Source: Paenibacillus bovis
Lineage (GTDB): Bacteria; Bacillota; Bacilli; Bacillales; Bacillaceae_C
Length of the DNA stretch: 33,735 nucleotides
Reading direction: 5' to 3'
Assembly: GCA_007679095.1 (NCBI GenBank)
Contig: VEFU01000046.1
Span: 1 to 33,735, forward strand
The notes below the pieces were generated by a model. The model did no database searches. It worked only from the letters and a program-made list of their open reading frames with translations, and was not told where the DNA came from. The position numbers and the translations under genes were made by a program. Positions within the stretch are counted from its first letter, which is position 1, and every line of letters starts with the position of its first letter. Of this stretch, positions 8,234-16,682 are shown piece by piece.

Positions 8234-9037
8234 ATGTATAAGGAACCTGGTGTACTAGTATCTGGGCACTATCAGCAAAAATACGGTTATGTTACAAGCC
8301 GCCCTGAAGGTAGAAATGATTGGTTAATGATATTTACCGTCGAAGGGGAAGGAAACTTCCAAATAGGTTCCTTTCATCATCATAGTCATGCTGGAGATGT
8401 GGTCATCATTAAACCGAACACTGCACATATGTATGAAGTAAGAGAAAATCAATCTTGGGAATTTTATTGGTCCCATTTCATTCCAGCACCGGATTGGTTT
8501 CAGTTTTTCACCTTTTCTGAACCCGAAAAAGGAATGTACACATTACATATAACCGATTCCTCTATTCAAAAGAGAATCATTCATGCATTTCAAAACATTA
8601 TCAATGATCACTTTGATTCAAGTTCATACCAAAAGGACTTATTACTCAATGACTTACATCAAATTATCCTTCTGTTAGCACGGGAAAACTGGAATAATGT
8701 TTTTTACAATTATGATCCTCGCATCACCGAAGTAATGGATGTAATGAAACATCGTTTTGCCGAAAATTTAAGTGTACAAGAATTAGCAAGCTATGCTGCT
8801 TTATCTGAATCTAGATTTGCCAATTTATTTAAACAACAAGTTGGCGATACCGTCATTAGCACTTTAATAAAAATCAGGATGCAACGCGCGATATTACTTT
8901 TAAAGCATACAAATAAACAAATAAGTGAAATTGCACATGAAGTCGGTTTTGAAAACCCATTCTACTTTACTAGGAAATTCAAGCAATTACATGGAATATC
9001 CCCCTCTGAATATCGTAATCAATTTAGAGAAGAATAG
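8234..9037 (+). CDS. AraC-family transcriptional regulator (regulator 1)
   Basis: 267 aa. An N-terminal cupin-like sugar-sensing domain (about 1-120, with the His-rich stretch SFHHHSHAGDV at 46-56) is followed by a two-helix-turn-helix AraC DNA-binding domain (about 165-267: LSVQELASYAALSESRFANL, then ISEIAHEVGFENPFYFTRKF and GISPSEYR). The ATG at 8234 is preferred to TTG 8225 because GGAG sits 9 nt before it. It is divergent from the sugar-isomerase operon and 107 bp upstream of the PhyH dioxygenase gene, so it probably activates one or both in response to a sugar. Confidence 0.92.
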   Translation: MYKEPGVLVSGHYQQKYGYVTSRPEGRNDWLMIFTVEGEGNFQIGSFHHHSHAGDVVIIKPNTAHMYEVRENQSWEFYWSHFIPAPDWFQFFTFSEPEKGMYTLHITDSSIQKRIIHAFQNIINDHFDSSSYQKDLLLNDLHQIILLLARENWNNVFYNYDPRITEVMDVMKHRFAENLSVQELASYAALSESRFANLFKQQVGDTVISTLIKIRMQRAILLLKHTNKQISEIAHEVGFENPFYFTRKFKQLHGISPSEYRNQFREE

Positions 9038-9144
9038 TGGTTTTGTGCAGGTAAATAATTATTCTATTCATTCCCGAAACGGTGAATATGCTTTACATTG
9101 AAGATAGAAATTCTGATACTAAACTTATTAAAGGAGAGGTTTTT

Positions 9145-9966
9145 GTGTCGATTAATCAATTAAAGGCGTTATCAGGGGAAGAGAAAAAGTTCTTTGATGC
9201 AAATGGTTATTTACTTGTTAGAGGTGTTTTGAATAAAGAAGAAGTTGAAGATATAAAAGATCATTTTACAAAGCTACATGCAAAAGGTGAAATTCCAGGT
9301 TGCTTTAAAGCAGCTACTCCTGAAGAGGCTGGTGGCGACATTTTAAAGCAATATCCACGAATGATGCACCCTCACAAAGTGGATGAAAAAGCCAAAAATT
9401 ATATGTTACATTCAGAAGTGATGAATGTTTTACATGATATTTTCGAAGAAGAAGCACTCGCTGCACAAAGTATGTTTTACTTTAAGCCGCCTGGTGCACG
9501 TGGCCAAGCATTACACCAAGATAACTTTTTCTTAAAAGTAGAGCCTGGTACATGTGTTGCTGCTTGGATGGCAATTGATGATGCGGACGAAGAAAATGGC
9601 GGTTTAGTTATCGTTCCGGAAACAAATGATGCTGAACTTCAATGTGCAAAACCATCCGGAAGAAAAGATATTTTTGCATATGCAATGGAAGTAGAAGTTC
9701 CCGAAGGCGCACAACCGATGCCAGTTAATATGAAAGCTGGAGACGTATTATTTTTTAATGGTAACTTGATTCATGGATCTTATCCTAACGAATCGAAAAA
9801 TCGCTTCAGACGTGCATTAATTGGGCACTACTGTGGTAGCTCCACCCTAAAAATTGGAAACCACTACCGTCCACTATACATGGCAGACGGCACAGTAGTT
9901 GACCGCGAACTTAACCAAGACGCTGGCCCATGCGGCGGAGAATTCATCGAAATGGGAGCGCATTAG
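9145..9966 (+). CDS. Phytanoyl-CoA dioxygenase (PhyH)-family Fe(II)/2-oxoglutarate oxygenase 1
   Basis: 273 aa. The iron-binding triad is visible as HQD (H124, D126) and a distal His in NLIHGSYP (H210), followed by Arg residues (NRFRRA) that would bind 2-oxoglutarate. The block AAWMAIDDADEENGGLVIVP is the usual PhyH core. GTG at 9145 is chosen because AGGAGAGG precedes it; the longer frame from 9082 would place that site inside the gene. It is likely co-transcribed with the AraC gene. PhyH enzymes hydroxylate or oxidatively demethylate small molecules; bacterial members next to sugar genes are poorly characterised. A related gene is paired with an AraC regulator again at 23977-25591. Confidence 0.88.
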   Translation: MSINQLKALSGEEKKFFDANGYLLVRGVLNKEEVEDIKDHFTKLHAKGEIPGCFKAATPEEAGGDILKQYPRMMHPHKVDEKAKNYMLHSEVMNVLHDIFEEEALAAQSMFYFKPPGARGQALHQDNFFLKVEPGTCVAAWMAIDDADEENGGLVIVPETNDAELQCAKPSGRKDIFAYAMEVEVPEGAQPMPVNMKAGDVLFFNGNLIHGSYPNESKNRFRRALIGHYCGSSTLKIGNHYRPLYMADGTVVDRELNQDAGPCGGEFIEMGAH

Positions 9967-9968
9967 TA

Positions 9969-10403
9969 GAAAAGCGGAGGGCGCTTGCTTATCGGCGACA
10001 AGCAAATGTTCTGCACCAATGAAAGGCGTTCTTTGCCTTTCAATGGGGCAGGTTATTTGACCTCGAGCCGATAGCGCCCGAAGCTGGACAACGAAAAGCG
10101 GAAGCGACTGTTCAGCGACGTGGGCCTACAGGATGTAGGTTACGTCGACGTTGTGACGTACAGGACGTACTAATGCAGGCGAAGCGACAGGACGTCGCAG
10201 CTTGAGCCTGCACAGGACGTGCCGCTCTTAGTCGACGCTCCTCTGCTTAAGATTTCTGACGAGATAAAGGAAACACGATGAGCCTTTAGGCGAATCGATG
10301 TTGACTTATCGTAGGAAGAAATCGTAAATTTGCTAGGCGCTAGGAGCTGGAGCTAGACAATGAAAAGCGGAGGGCGCTTGCTTATCGCCGATAAGCAAGC
10401 GCC
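9969..10403. repeat. Composite structured intergenic repeat (Bacillaceae-type)
   Basis: This gene-free stretch begins and ends with near-identical copies of GAAAAGCGGAGGGCGCTTGC (9969-9988 and 10362-10381), each continuing into CTTATCG(G/C)CGA(C/T)AAGCAA. Between them are nested inverted repeats: 9979-9996 with 10067-10079; an imperfect 12-bp stem at 10016-10027/10035-10046; and four small hairpins at 10125-10139, 10158-10170, 10184-10198 and 10210-10222 that share the loop AGGAC or AGGAT. A 7-bp pair (10174-10180 with 10206-10212) encloses the third. The base composition is more G/C-rich than its neighbours. I recognise the general style from Bacillaceae intergenic repeats; it may encode a structured RNA. 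No ORF here looks coding. Confidence 0.75.
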
Positions 10404-10410
10404 TTTCACT
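10373..10410 (+). terminator. Strong hairpin at the end of the repeat, possible terminator
   Basis: GGCGCTTGCTTATCG (10373-10387) is followed after one base by its exact reverse complement (10389-10403) and then TTTCACTTTTC. The stem is long enough to stop plus-strand transcription from the PhyH gene, though the T tract is interrupted. It is also part of the repeat element, so it may have another role. Confidence 0.5.
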
Positions 10411-10504
10411 TTTCTAAGCCCGCGGAAAGCGTAGTGTATTTCCGTAGCGTTATAGTATTGGCACTACTTTCATATACAATTTTTTTTGTACTAGTATTAA
10501 AAAT

Positions 10505-11947
10505 TTATAAATTTAACACAACAACCTTCTCTTCCGTCATTTCCCTAATAGCATATTTCGGGCCTTCTTTACCTGATCCACTATCTTTCACGCCTCCATA
10601 TGGCATTAAATCCGCACGATATTGTGAAGCATCATTTACGATTACCCCACCAACATGAATCTTCCGTGCTGCATGGAAAGCAGTGTTCAAGTTCCTTGTA
10701 AATATTCCCGCTTGAAGACCATATTTTGATTGATTAATAGAACGAATACAACCATCAAGATCTGAATACTTCCTAACACCGACAACCGGACCAAACACCT
10801 CTTCACAAGAAACCTTCATATCATCATGAACATTTGTTAATATAGTTGGTTCATAAAACACACCATCTCTTTTACCACCAGTAACTACTTGCGCTCCAGC
10901 TTCCACAGCTTCTTGGACCCAGCTTTCCACTCGTATTGCTTCCTTTTCACTAATCATCGGCCCTATATCCGTTGATTCTTCAAATGGATTACCGATTTGT
11001 AATTTGTTCGTTTCTTCTATAAATCGTTCCATAAACGCATCATACACATTATCATGCACATATAAGCGCTGTACAGATATACATACTTGACCAGCAGTAG
11101 CAAAACTTTTTCCGACACACATCTTCACCGCTAAATCCAAGTCTGCATCTTCATGGACAATAACTGCAGAGTTACTCCCAAGCTCTAATAATACTTTCTT
11201 GATTCCTGTTTCTTGTTTTAATTTTTGACCAATCATTGGACTTCCCGTAAACGTGAATAAATTTATACGTTCGTCCGCCATTAATTGCTTTCCTATTTCT
11301 GAACCAGATCCAACCACTATATTTAAGTATCCTTTTGGTAGTCCAGCTTTTTCCATTAATTCCGTAAGTTTTATGCTTACAATCGGTGTATAACTAGCAG
11401 GTTTTAAAACTACGGTATTACCAGCAGCAAGAGCCGGAGCTACTTTATGAGCGATTAAATTTAACGGTACATTGAAAGGGGTTATAGCACAGACTACCCC
11501 AACCGGTACACGCATCGAGAAAGCTAAGCGATTTTCAGAACCAGGCGAGCTTTCAATTGGAATGTATTCGCCTTCAATTCGTTTCGCTTCTTCAGCAGAA
11601 ATTTCAAATGTTTGAGCAGCCCGCTCTACTTCGGTACGAGCTTCTCTAATCGTTTTCCCTACTTCACCTGTTAAAATTTGCGCTAGTTCTTCTTTATTCT
11701 GGATTAATAGCTCACTCGTTTTCTTTAAAATTTCATACCTCTCATAAGGTGTAAGTTCTGTGCTTTGAAATGCGTTAACAGCAGCTGTAATAGCATGATC
11801 TACTGTTTGGTAATCAGCAATCGAAACTTCTGCCATCACCTCGTTAGAAAATTTATTATACACCGCTAATTGCTGCTCCGTTTTTAACCATTTCCCATCA
11901 ATGAACAATGAATATTGTTGTACCTTATCTGTTATATTCACTTTCAC
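10505..11947 (-). CDS. NAD(P)-dependent aldehyde dehydrogenase
   Basis: 480 aa, full length for the ALDH superfamily. Conserved elements: TPFNVPLN (N159, oxyanion), VLKPAS (K182, cofactor), FTGSPMIG (234-241), catalytic base E255 in LLELGSNS, nucleophile C289 in AGQVCISVQR, and EEVFGPV near the C-terminus. It oxidises an aldehyde to an acid; the AGQVCISVQR context is shared with lactaldehyde/succinate-semialdehyde-type members, but the substrate is uncertain. The annotated start is GTG 11947 with GGAGG 4 nt upstream; a second GTG two codons on is equally possible. It lies downstream of a GntR regulator and a 2-hydroxyacid dehydrogenase on the same strand, suggesting an aldehyde/hydroxyacid branch of the sugar pathway. 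Confidence 0.92.
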   Translation of the reverse strand: MKVNITDKVQQYSLFIDGKWLKTEQQLAVYNKFSNEVMAEVSIADYQTVDHAITAAVNAFQSTELTPYERYEILKKTSELLIQNKEELAQILTGEVGKTIREARTEVERAAQTFEISAEEAKRIEGEYIPIESSPGSENRLAFSMRVPVGVVCAITPFNVPLNLIAHKVAPALAAGNTVVLKPASYTPIVSIKLTELMEKAGLPKGYLNIVVGSGSEIGKQLMADERINLFTFTGSPMIGQKLKQETGIKKVLLELGSNSAVIVHEDADLDLAVKMCVGKSFATAGQVCISVQRLYVHDNVYDAFMERFIEETNKLQIGNPFEESTDIGPMISEKEAIRVESWVQEAVEAGAQVVTGGKRDGVFYEPTILTNVHDDMKVSCEEVFGPVVGVRKYSDLDGCIRSINQSKYGLQAGIFTRNLNTAFHAARKIHVGGVIVNDASQYRADLMPYGGVKDSGSGKEGPKYAIREMTEEKVVVLNL

Positions 11948-12058
11948 TACACCTCCATTTTATTGGTAAGCTTACTTGCTCTTCCGTAGATACGGATGAG
12001 GACCAAGTTTTGACGTACACCTGCCATCAAGTGTTGTATATTCAACAATTTTTCCTAT

Positions 12059-12808
12059 CTATCTTTGTAGGTGAACTCTATAGTTGTAGCGATCCGAACG
12101 GAATTCGTTAAAGCAATATTCCACTGGTACTCCACGTAAGGAGTATGTAATTCTTTCTAATTTCAATAACGGAGTGTTTTCTTTTATATCGAGGTGCTGT
12201 GCGTGCTCTTTTGATGCAGCAGAAGCACTAATAAACTCTTCGGCATCTTTTAATTGCACCCCATTGTTTTCAATTAAGGAGTAGAAAGCAGCAGTAGATA
12301 AATCTTCTCCTGCAAAGTATTGGGCAATTTCTAATGGCCAGTAAGTCTGCTCAATAGCAATAGGTTCATTGTTGGCGAGTCGAACTCTCTTTATATGGTA
12401 AACTTCTGCCCCTTTTGCAAGATTTAATTTTTCAGCCACTTTATCAGGTGCAACGATTCGTTCTTCTAATAAAAGTTTTGCTCCAGGTACATATCCTTTG
12501 TTTATCATTTCTTCACTAAATCCAGTTAAATGCCCTAGAGTTTCTACAATTTTAGGTTTACAAACTGTCGTACCTCTCCCTTGTCTTTTTTCCAGTTTCC
12601 CTTCATTAACTAATGCATTAATTGCTTCACGTACAGTAGTTCTACTGACATTGTACATTTTTATTAGTTCGTTTTCTGTTGGGATGAGGTCTCCAGGCTG
12701 CCAATCTCCATTATCAATCTTAGTATTTAAAATGGTTTGTAATTGATAATAAAGTGGTGTAGGTAAGCGCGGATCTGGAATCGGTTCAATTCTCTCTTTA
12801 TTTATCAT
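12059..12808 (-). CDS. GntR-family (HutC/UTRA type) transcriptional regulator 1
   Basis: 249 aa. N-terminal winged helix (about 15-85; LPTPLYYQLQTIL, then MYNVSRTTVREAINALVNEG and KRQGRGTTV) followed by a UTRA ligand-binding domain (about 95-245) that usually senses a sugar phosphate or related effector. ATG 12808 has GGAGGG at good spacing. A consensus sigma-A promoter is visible just upstream (12855-12884). The neighbouring aldehyde dehydrogenase and 2-hydroxyacid dehydrogenase genes are its likely targets. It resembles but is distinct from the GntR protein at 32844-33563. Confidence 0.92.
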   Translation of the reverse strand: MINKERIEPIPDPRLPTPLYYQLQTILNTKIDNGDWQPGDLIPTENELIKMYNVSRTTVREAINALVNEGKLEKRQGRGTTVCKPKIVETLGHLTGFSEEMINKGYVPGAKLLLEERIVAPDKVAEKLNLAKGAEVYHIKRVRLANNEPIAIEQTYWPLEIAQYFAGEDLSTAAFYSLIENNGVQLKDAEEFISASAASKEHAQHLDIKENTPLLKLERITYSLRGVPVEYCFNEFRSDRYNYRVHLQR

Positions 12809-12854
12809 GTTAATCCCTCCACTATGTTTTTTATCATATCATCATTATCTAATA

Positions 12855-12884
12855 ATTATAGGAGTGATAAAGTTTATGTGTCAA
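12855..12884 (-). promoter_or_regulatory. Sigma-A promoter of gntR gene 1
   Basis: On the minus strand, TTGACA (12884-12879) and TATAAT (12860-12855) are both perfect consensus hexamers separated by 18 bp, 47 bp upstream of the regulator's ATG. Its -35 lies just before the stop codon of the preceding dehydrogenase gene. Confidence 0.75.
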
Positions 12885-12889
12885 ATAAC

Positions 12890-13837
12890 CTACACCCTAC
12901 ATAAAGAAATTTTTCCTTCTAATTCACTTATTACCGCTTTGGAAACTAACTTGGATGTTCTACTTTGTGATTCTTCCGTTAAACCAGCTATATGTGGGGT
13001 TATGATACAATTTTCCAAGGTAAGTAGAGGATGATTTTCATTTGGTGGCTCGTCTTCTAATACATCTAATATAGCTCCTGCTATTTTGTTATTCTTTAAT
13101 GCATGGAACAAATCAAATTCATTTATAATGCCACCTCGAGAACTATTAATTATGATAGAGGTAGATTTCATCCGATGCAGTGTGTGCTCATTTATTAGAT
13201 TTTTTGTACCTCTTGTTAGTGGTACATGAAGACTTAGAAAATCTGCATTCTGTACAACTGCTTCATATTCCATTAATTCAATTCCTGACTCCATGACAGG
13301 AAAATCATATGGTGCAACAAAGGGATCATAGCCAATTACATTCATTCCAAGTGCCTTTGCACGAATTGCAACACGATGGCTAATCTCTCCTACTCCTATT
13401 AGGCCAAGAGTTTTTCCAAATAGCTCTACACCAGTGAATGCTTTCCGATTCCATCCCCCAGCTTTTACATCATGACTCGCATCTCTTATTTTCCTTGAAA
13501 ATTGAAAAATAGAGCCAATGACGTATTCAGCAACAGATGTAGCATTTGCGTTTTTACCGAAAACGGTTACAATCCCTCGTTGAGCAGTTGCTTGCAAATC
13601 AATATTATCGAGTCCCACTCCAAGTCTACCAATTACCTTCAATCGTGGAGCTGCTTGAATCAATTCTACATCTACTTTTGTTTGATTTCGAACAATTATT
13701 GCATCTGCATCCTTTAATTCAGATTGCAATTTTTCCCGATTAGTCCAAAGTTCTGGATCATAGACAACTTGCCACCCTTTTTCCTGTAAAAGCTGGTTTC
13801 CCGATGGCCAATTGAACTCAGTAATGATAATTTTCAA
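12890..13837 (-). CDS. D-isomer-specific 2-hydroxyacid dehydrogenase
   Basis: 315 aa, NAD-dependent enzyme that interconverts a 2-hydroxyacid and a 2-oxoacid. Catalytic residues are present: R234 in NSSRGGIINE, E263 in DVLEDEPP and H282 in ITPHIAGLT. The nucleotide-binding loop is GLIGVGEIS (145-153), so the third Gly of GxGxxG is Ser, and an Asp (D171, YDP) follows the next strand, favouring NAD over NADP. The TTG start at 13837 is required by the frame and has AGGAAAGGA upstream. It is close to the aldehyde dehydrogenase and GntR genes, suggesting a shared aldehyde to hydroxyacid to ketoacid route. The substrate is not identifiable; it is not obviously SerA, since there is no C-terminal ACT domain. 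Confidence 0.9.
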   Translation of the reverse strand: MKIIITEFNWPSGNQLLQEKGWQVVYDPELWTNREKLQSELKDADAIIVRNQTKVDVELIQAAPRLKVIGRLGVGLDNIDLQATAQRGIVTVFGKNANATSVAEYVIGSIFQFSRKIRDASHDVKAGGWNRKAFTGVELFGKTLGLIGVGEISHRVAIRAKALGMNVIGYDPFVAPYDFPVMESGIELMEYEAVVQNADFLSLHVPLTRGTKNLINEHTLHRMKSTSIIINSSRGGIINEFDLFHALKNNKIAGAILDVLEDEPPNENHPLLTLENCIITPHIAGLTEESQSRTSKLVSKAVISELEGKISLCRV

Positions 13838-13876
13838 TAAGCATTATCCTTTCCTATTTGTATTTATGATTCAAAA

Positions 13877-13925
13877 TATCCTCATGGGAGCATCTAAAAT
13901 AGGGAAGCAACTCCTCATGAGGATA
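13877..13925. promoter_or_regulatory. Inverted repeat upstream of the 2-hydroxyacid dehydrogenase gene
   Basis: TATCCTCATG (13877-13886) is repeated as its exact reverse complement CATGAGGATA (13916-13925), 29 bp apart. The right arm is also part of the palindrome TCCTCATGAGGA (13912-13923). It lies 40-90 bp upstream of the dehydrogenase start, where an operator would be expected. Which protein binds it is unknown; a terminator for the preceding gene is less likely because there is no clear T tract. Confidence 0.45.
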
Positions 13926-14001
13926 ATAAAGTAATGTTTTTCATCATGATGTTATAATTAATTGTATTACTATTTTAAAGAACTTTCAATCTTTTTATCT
14001 T

Positions 14002-16461
14002 TTATTCTATCGTCCACTTTTTCCCGCACGCATGAACGGTTATGCCTGCTGCATCTCCATATAGTACCTTCACCGCAGTATCCCACTCACCATTTATATT
14101 TTTCTTTTGGGTATAGGTACCCCACGCTTTTCCTGTACTCCAAAATGTAGTGAAGTCATCTTGATTAATGCGAGGATTAAATTTAATTTCATTTCTGGTC
14201 ATATCAAATTCAAAACCACTTAAAGCAATGAGCACCCCCCAACTGGACATAGACCTCGCATAATGGTGTCCACATTCGACTTCATTCCAAGGATTACGGC
14301 GGATTCCATCATGACGATCCCGTACAGCTTTAACAATTGTTAGTCCTTCTTCAATAAAACCTTCATATATTAAGTGTGTTGCTACATGGTACTCTATTCC
14401 AGTCCATACTTCATCGGAATACACAAATGGTAATTTTGGTCGACCACCATTTGGCCATGAACATAAAAGAAGTCCTTTTTCATCATTTAATACATACGTT
14501 CTTTGTGGATTCGCATGTTGGCTGAAATCTTCTTTAAAATTATATTTATAAATGGAATATACTGCTTTTTTCACATGTTCTTCTGGAAGTAAGTATCCTA
14601 ACCCAAATAAATGTGCTAATTGCTGGCCTAGTAACTGGTCAGAAAGACAACCAATCCCATGTTGATACTTATATTGGTCAACATCATCTAATTGTTGGAT
14701 ATAGTACTCGCCGTTCCACGTTAATTCGTCCAATCGTGTTGCACTTTTCTCAAATACTGTTCTATATATATTCGCAGTATCTGTTTCACCAAGGTATTGA
14801 GCAATTTCTTCCGCAGCCCTCAGTGCTCCAAGAAAGAACACACCTGTTAATGGGTTTGGTCCATAAAATTCAATATCATACGTATTGTGTTGCTTCCCAT
14901 CAAATACTAGGTCATCATCTGTATCCCATTGCAGTAAAGCATACTTAAGTGAATTTTTCATCGCTGGCCAAACTCGTTTTAAAAATTCATCATCACCTGT
15001 TAACTTCCATTCTCGATAAACACGCATGATGGTACCCATTTGACCATCTGCTGCAGCTTCAGCTGGATTCGATCCAAACATCCACTGTGAATCAAACATT
15101 TGCATCGCTCTGAAATTCATTTTTCCATCATCCGCTGTTTCTTCCAAAAACTCCGTTTCCCTCATGTTTTGTTCTAATGTCGGAAACAGAAATGCTAGTG
15201 TTTGTGCATAATTCCATACATGTGTACAGTTCCCATCACAACAGCCCCAATCATCGTGACAGCCCTCATATCCTAGAAAACGGCCATCTTTTAACCAAAA
15301 ACAAGTCGTACTGCGTAGAACCGTAATATTACTTGCGATTGCATCAATTACATAGTTTGGTAATGAGCTGTTAAATAATGCTTGATGGAAGGATTGCGAT
15401 TCTTTCGTTAAGCGTTCTTTATTGTTTACAAGATATTGAGCAACTGCCCATGCACTGTCAAAATGATTTGTATAATAGTTTTCAATTAATTCTCTGCCTT
15501 CTTCCTTTACCTTTATCCATTCGCTCCATCCATTCAAACGATTTGGGAAATACCACGATAACATGAAATTCATTTCCTTTGTTTCACCTGGTAATACTGT
15601 TTCATATACGCCGAGCGTTCCTGTATCTGTCGTCTCATCATTTGCAGGTGTGTCATATTGTAAATCTGTTAACATTCCATTCTCAGAAAAATCATCCCAG
15701 AATTCATGGAGGTGATCAAACCATGCACCTCTTAACCATGCCCTTTTATATGTCGTATGTGGATTGGTAGTTGTTAGAGCAATATTCCCATACTCACGCT
15801 CATTTTTCTCAAATTTAGTAGATTGTAAAATCAGTCCAGAAAGCTCACTTTCCTGCTTAAATAGATTGCTATTCTGGCTACATTTTTGTATTTGTAAATT
15901 TCCAACTTGGTCAAAGGTTGCACCGATTGGATTAATAATTGAACCTGCTATCGACACTTTCACAGGTGTCGTTTTTGTATTAGTAACTTTGTATGTTATG
16001 TAAGCACCTGGGATTCCGGAATCATCAGAATTGAGTGGCACAAATGGAGTAAACGCTTCAAGCTTAACATCTACCGGTAAATCTTTATCCTCAAATTGGA
16101 CGGAAACAAATGGATATTCACCTCGTAGAGTGGATTTTTCCATACGCGGTAAACCAGCTGCAGTTCCCGGTGGATATCCATGGGCACGTGTATATGGCGG
16201 ATTTAACTTTGATTCCAGCACCTTGACTACTGGTTCCTCCCCTTCAGATTGTGCAAATATTGAAAAATAGGTGTTTGGTAAAGTGGCACCTTTGCCAGGA
16301 TGATTAAAAATCTCCCAATCTCTAAAATCTCCTCTACTTCCTATCGATACATTCCCTGTCCCAATACCACCTAACAAAAAAGCTGTTGCTGCTGCTTCTG
16401 CTTCCCCAGAATACTGACGTTGCAAGCCATTTTGATACAAATCTTCTTTTAACTTTGACAT
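14002..16461 (-). CDS. GH116-type glycoside hydrolase (GBA2-like), cytoplasmic
   Basis: 819 aa. N-terminal beta-sandwich domain (about 20-330; opening block GGIGTGNVSIGSRGDFRDWE) and C-terminal (alpha/alpha)6 barrel (about 380-800). Candidate catalytic residues by comparison with the family: nucleophile E399 in GYEGCHDDWG and acid/base D529 in HNTYDIEFYG. Other family blocks are NCTHVWNY, SDEVWTGIEYHVA and ECGHHYARSMSSWG. Known members act as beta-glucosidase, beta-xylosidase or N-acetylglucosaminidase. There is no signal peptide, so its substrate must be imported. ATG 16461 has AAAGGAG upstream. It has its own promoter region with a near-perfect cre-type site. It probably works on oligosaccharides bound by the nearby SBPs. 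Confidence 0.88.
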   Translation of the reverse strand: MSKLKEDLYQNGLQRQYSGEAEAAATAFLLGGIGTGNVSIGSRGDFRDWEIFNHPGKGATLPNTYFSIFAQSEGEEPVVKVLESKLNPPYTRAHGYPPGTAAGLPRMEKSTLRGEYPFVSVQFEDKDLPVDVKLEAFTPFVPLNSDDSGIPGAYITYKVTNTKTTPVKVSIAGSIINPIGATFDQVGNLQIQKCSQNSNLFKQESELSGLILQSTKFEKNEREYGNIALTTTNPHTTYKRAWLRGAWFDHLHEFWDDFSENGMLTDLQYDTPANDETTDTGTLGVYETVLPGETKEMNFMLSWYFPNRLNGWSEWIKVKEEGRELIENYYTNHFDSAWAVAQYLVNNKERLTKESQSFHQALFNSSLPNYVIDAIASNITVLRSTTCFWLKDGRFLGYEGCHDDWGCCDGNCTHVWNYAQTLAFLFPTLEQNMRETEFLEETADDGKMNFRAMQMFDSQWMFGSNPAEAAADGQMGTIMRVYREWKLTGDDEFLKRVWPAMKNSLKYALLQWDTDDDLVFDGKQHNTYDIEFYGPNPLTGVFFLGALRAAEEIAQYLGETDTANIYRTVFEKSATRLDELTWNGEYYIQQLDDVDQYKYQHGIGCLSDQLLGQQLAHLFGLGYLLPEEHVKKAVYSIYKYNFKEDFSQHANPQRTYVLNDEKGLLLCSWPNGGRPKLPFVYSDEVWTGIEYHVATHLIYEGFIEEGLTIVKAVRDRHDGIRRNPWNEVECGHHYARSMSSWGVLIALSGFEFDMTRNEIKFNPRINQDDFTTFWSTGKAWGTYTQKKNINGEWDTAVKVLYGDAAGITVHACGKKWTIE

Positions 16462-16533
16462 GAATAGTCTCCTTTATTATTGAATATTGACAAGCCTTTT
16501 TCGTTACTCCTTTGTTATAAAGACAAACCAGAA

Positions 16534-16547
16534 AGAAAACGTTATCA
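16534..16547. promoter_or_regulatory. cre-type operator upstream of the GH116 gene
   Basis: Read on the minus strand TGATAACGTTTTCT matches TGWNANCGNTNWCA at 13 of 14 positions, 73 bp upstream of the start codon. This placement fits catabolite repression of the glycosidase. Confidence 0.5.
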
Positions 16548-16614
16548 TTTTACTCTAATATACTATGATAGTAAGTCCTCTTTCATCTCAACGCCATTAT
16601 ATCAACTAGAGGTC

Positions 16615-16654
16615 CACAACAAAATCCCCTATTCCATATATTTTGAAATAGGGG
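16615..16654 (-). terminator. Rho-independent terminator of SBP2
   Basis: On the minus strand CCCCTATT and AATAGGGG (16654-16647 and 16633-16626) form a stem followed by ATTTTGTTGT. It lies 29 bp after the SBP2 stop codon, separating it from the GH116 transcript. Confidence 0.7.
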
Positions 16655-16682
16655 CTCCATTATAGTTAGATAACTAGCTTTT

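Noticed and set aside
10125-10222. CRISPR-like appearance of the repeated ACAGGACGT units
   Set aside because: The shared core is only about 9 bp, spacing is irregular (20-35 bp), and the flanking bases pair within each unit, which fits RNA hairpins and not repeats with spacers.
10434-10658. A 74-codon plus-strand frame after the repeat
   Set aside because: Most of it runs antisense through the end of the aldehyde dehydrogenase gene, and it has no convincing ribosome binding site.
15180-15240. Apparent loss of a catalytic Glu in the NCTHVWNYAQ block of the GH116 protein
   Set aside because: Comparison with the remembered human GBA2 sequence places the nucleophile Glu earlier, in the GYEG segment, where it is present.
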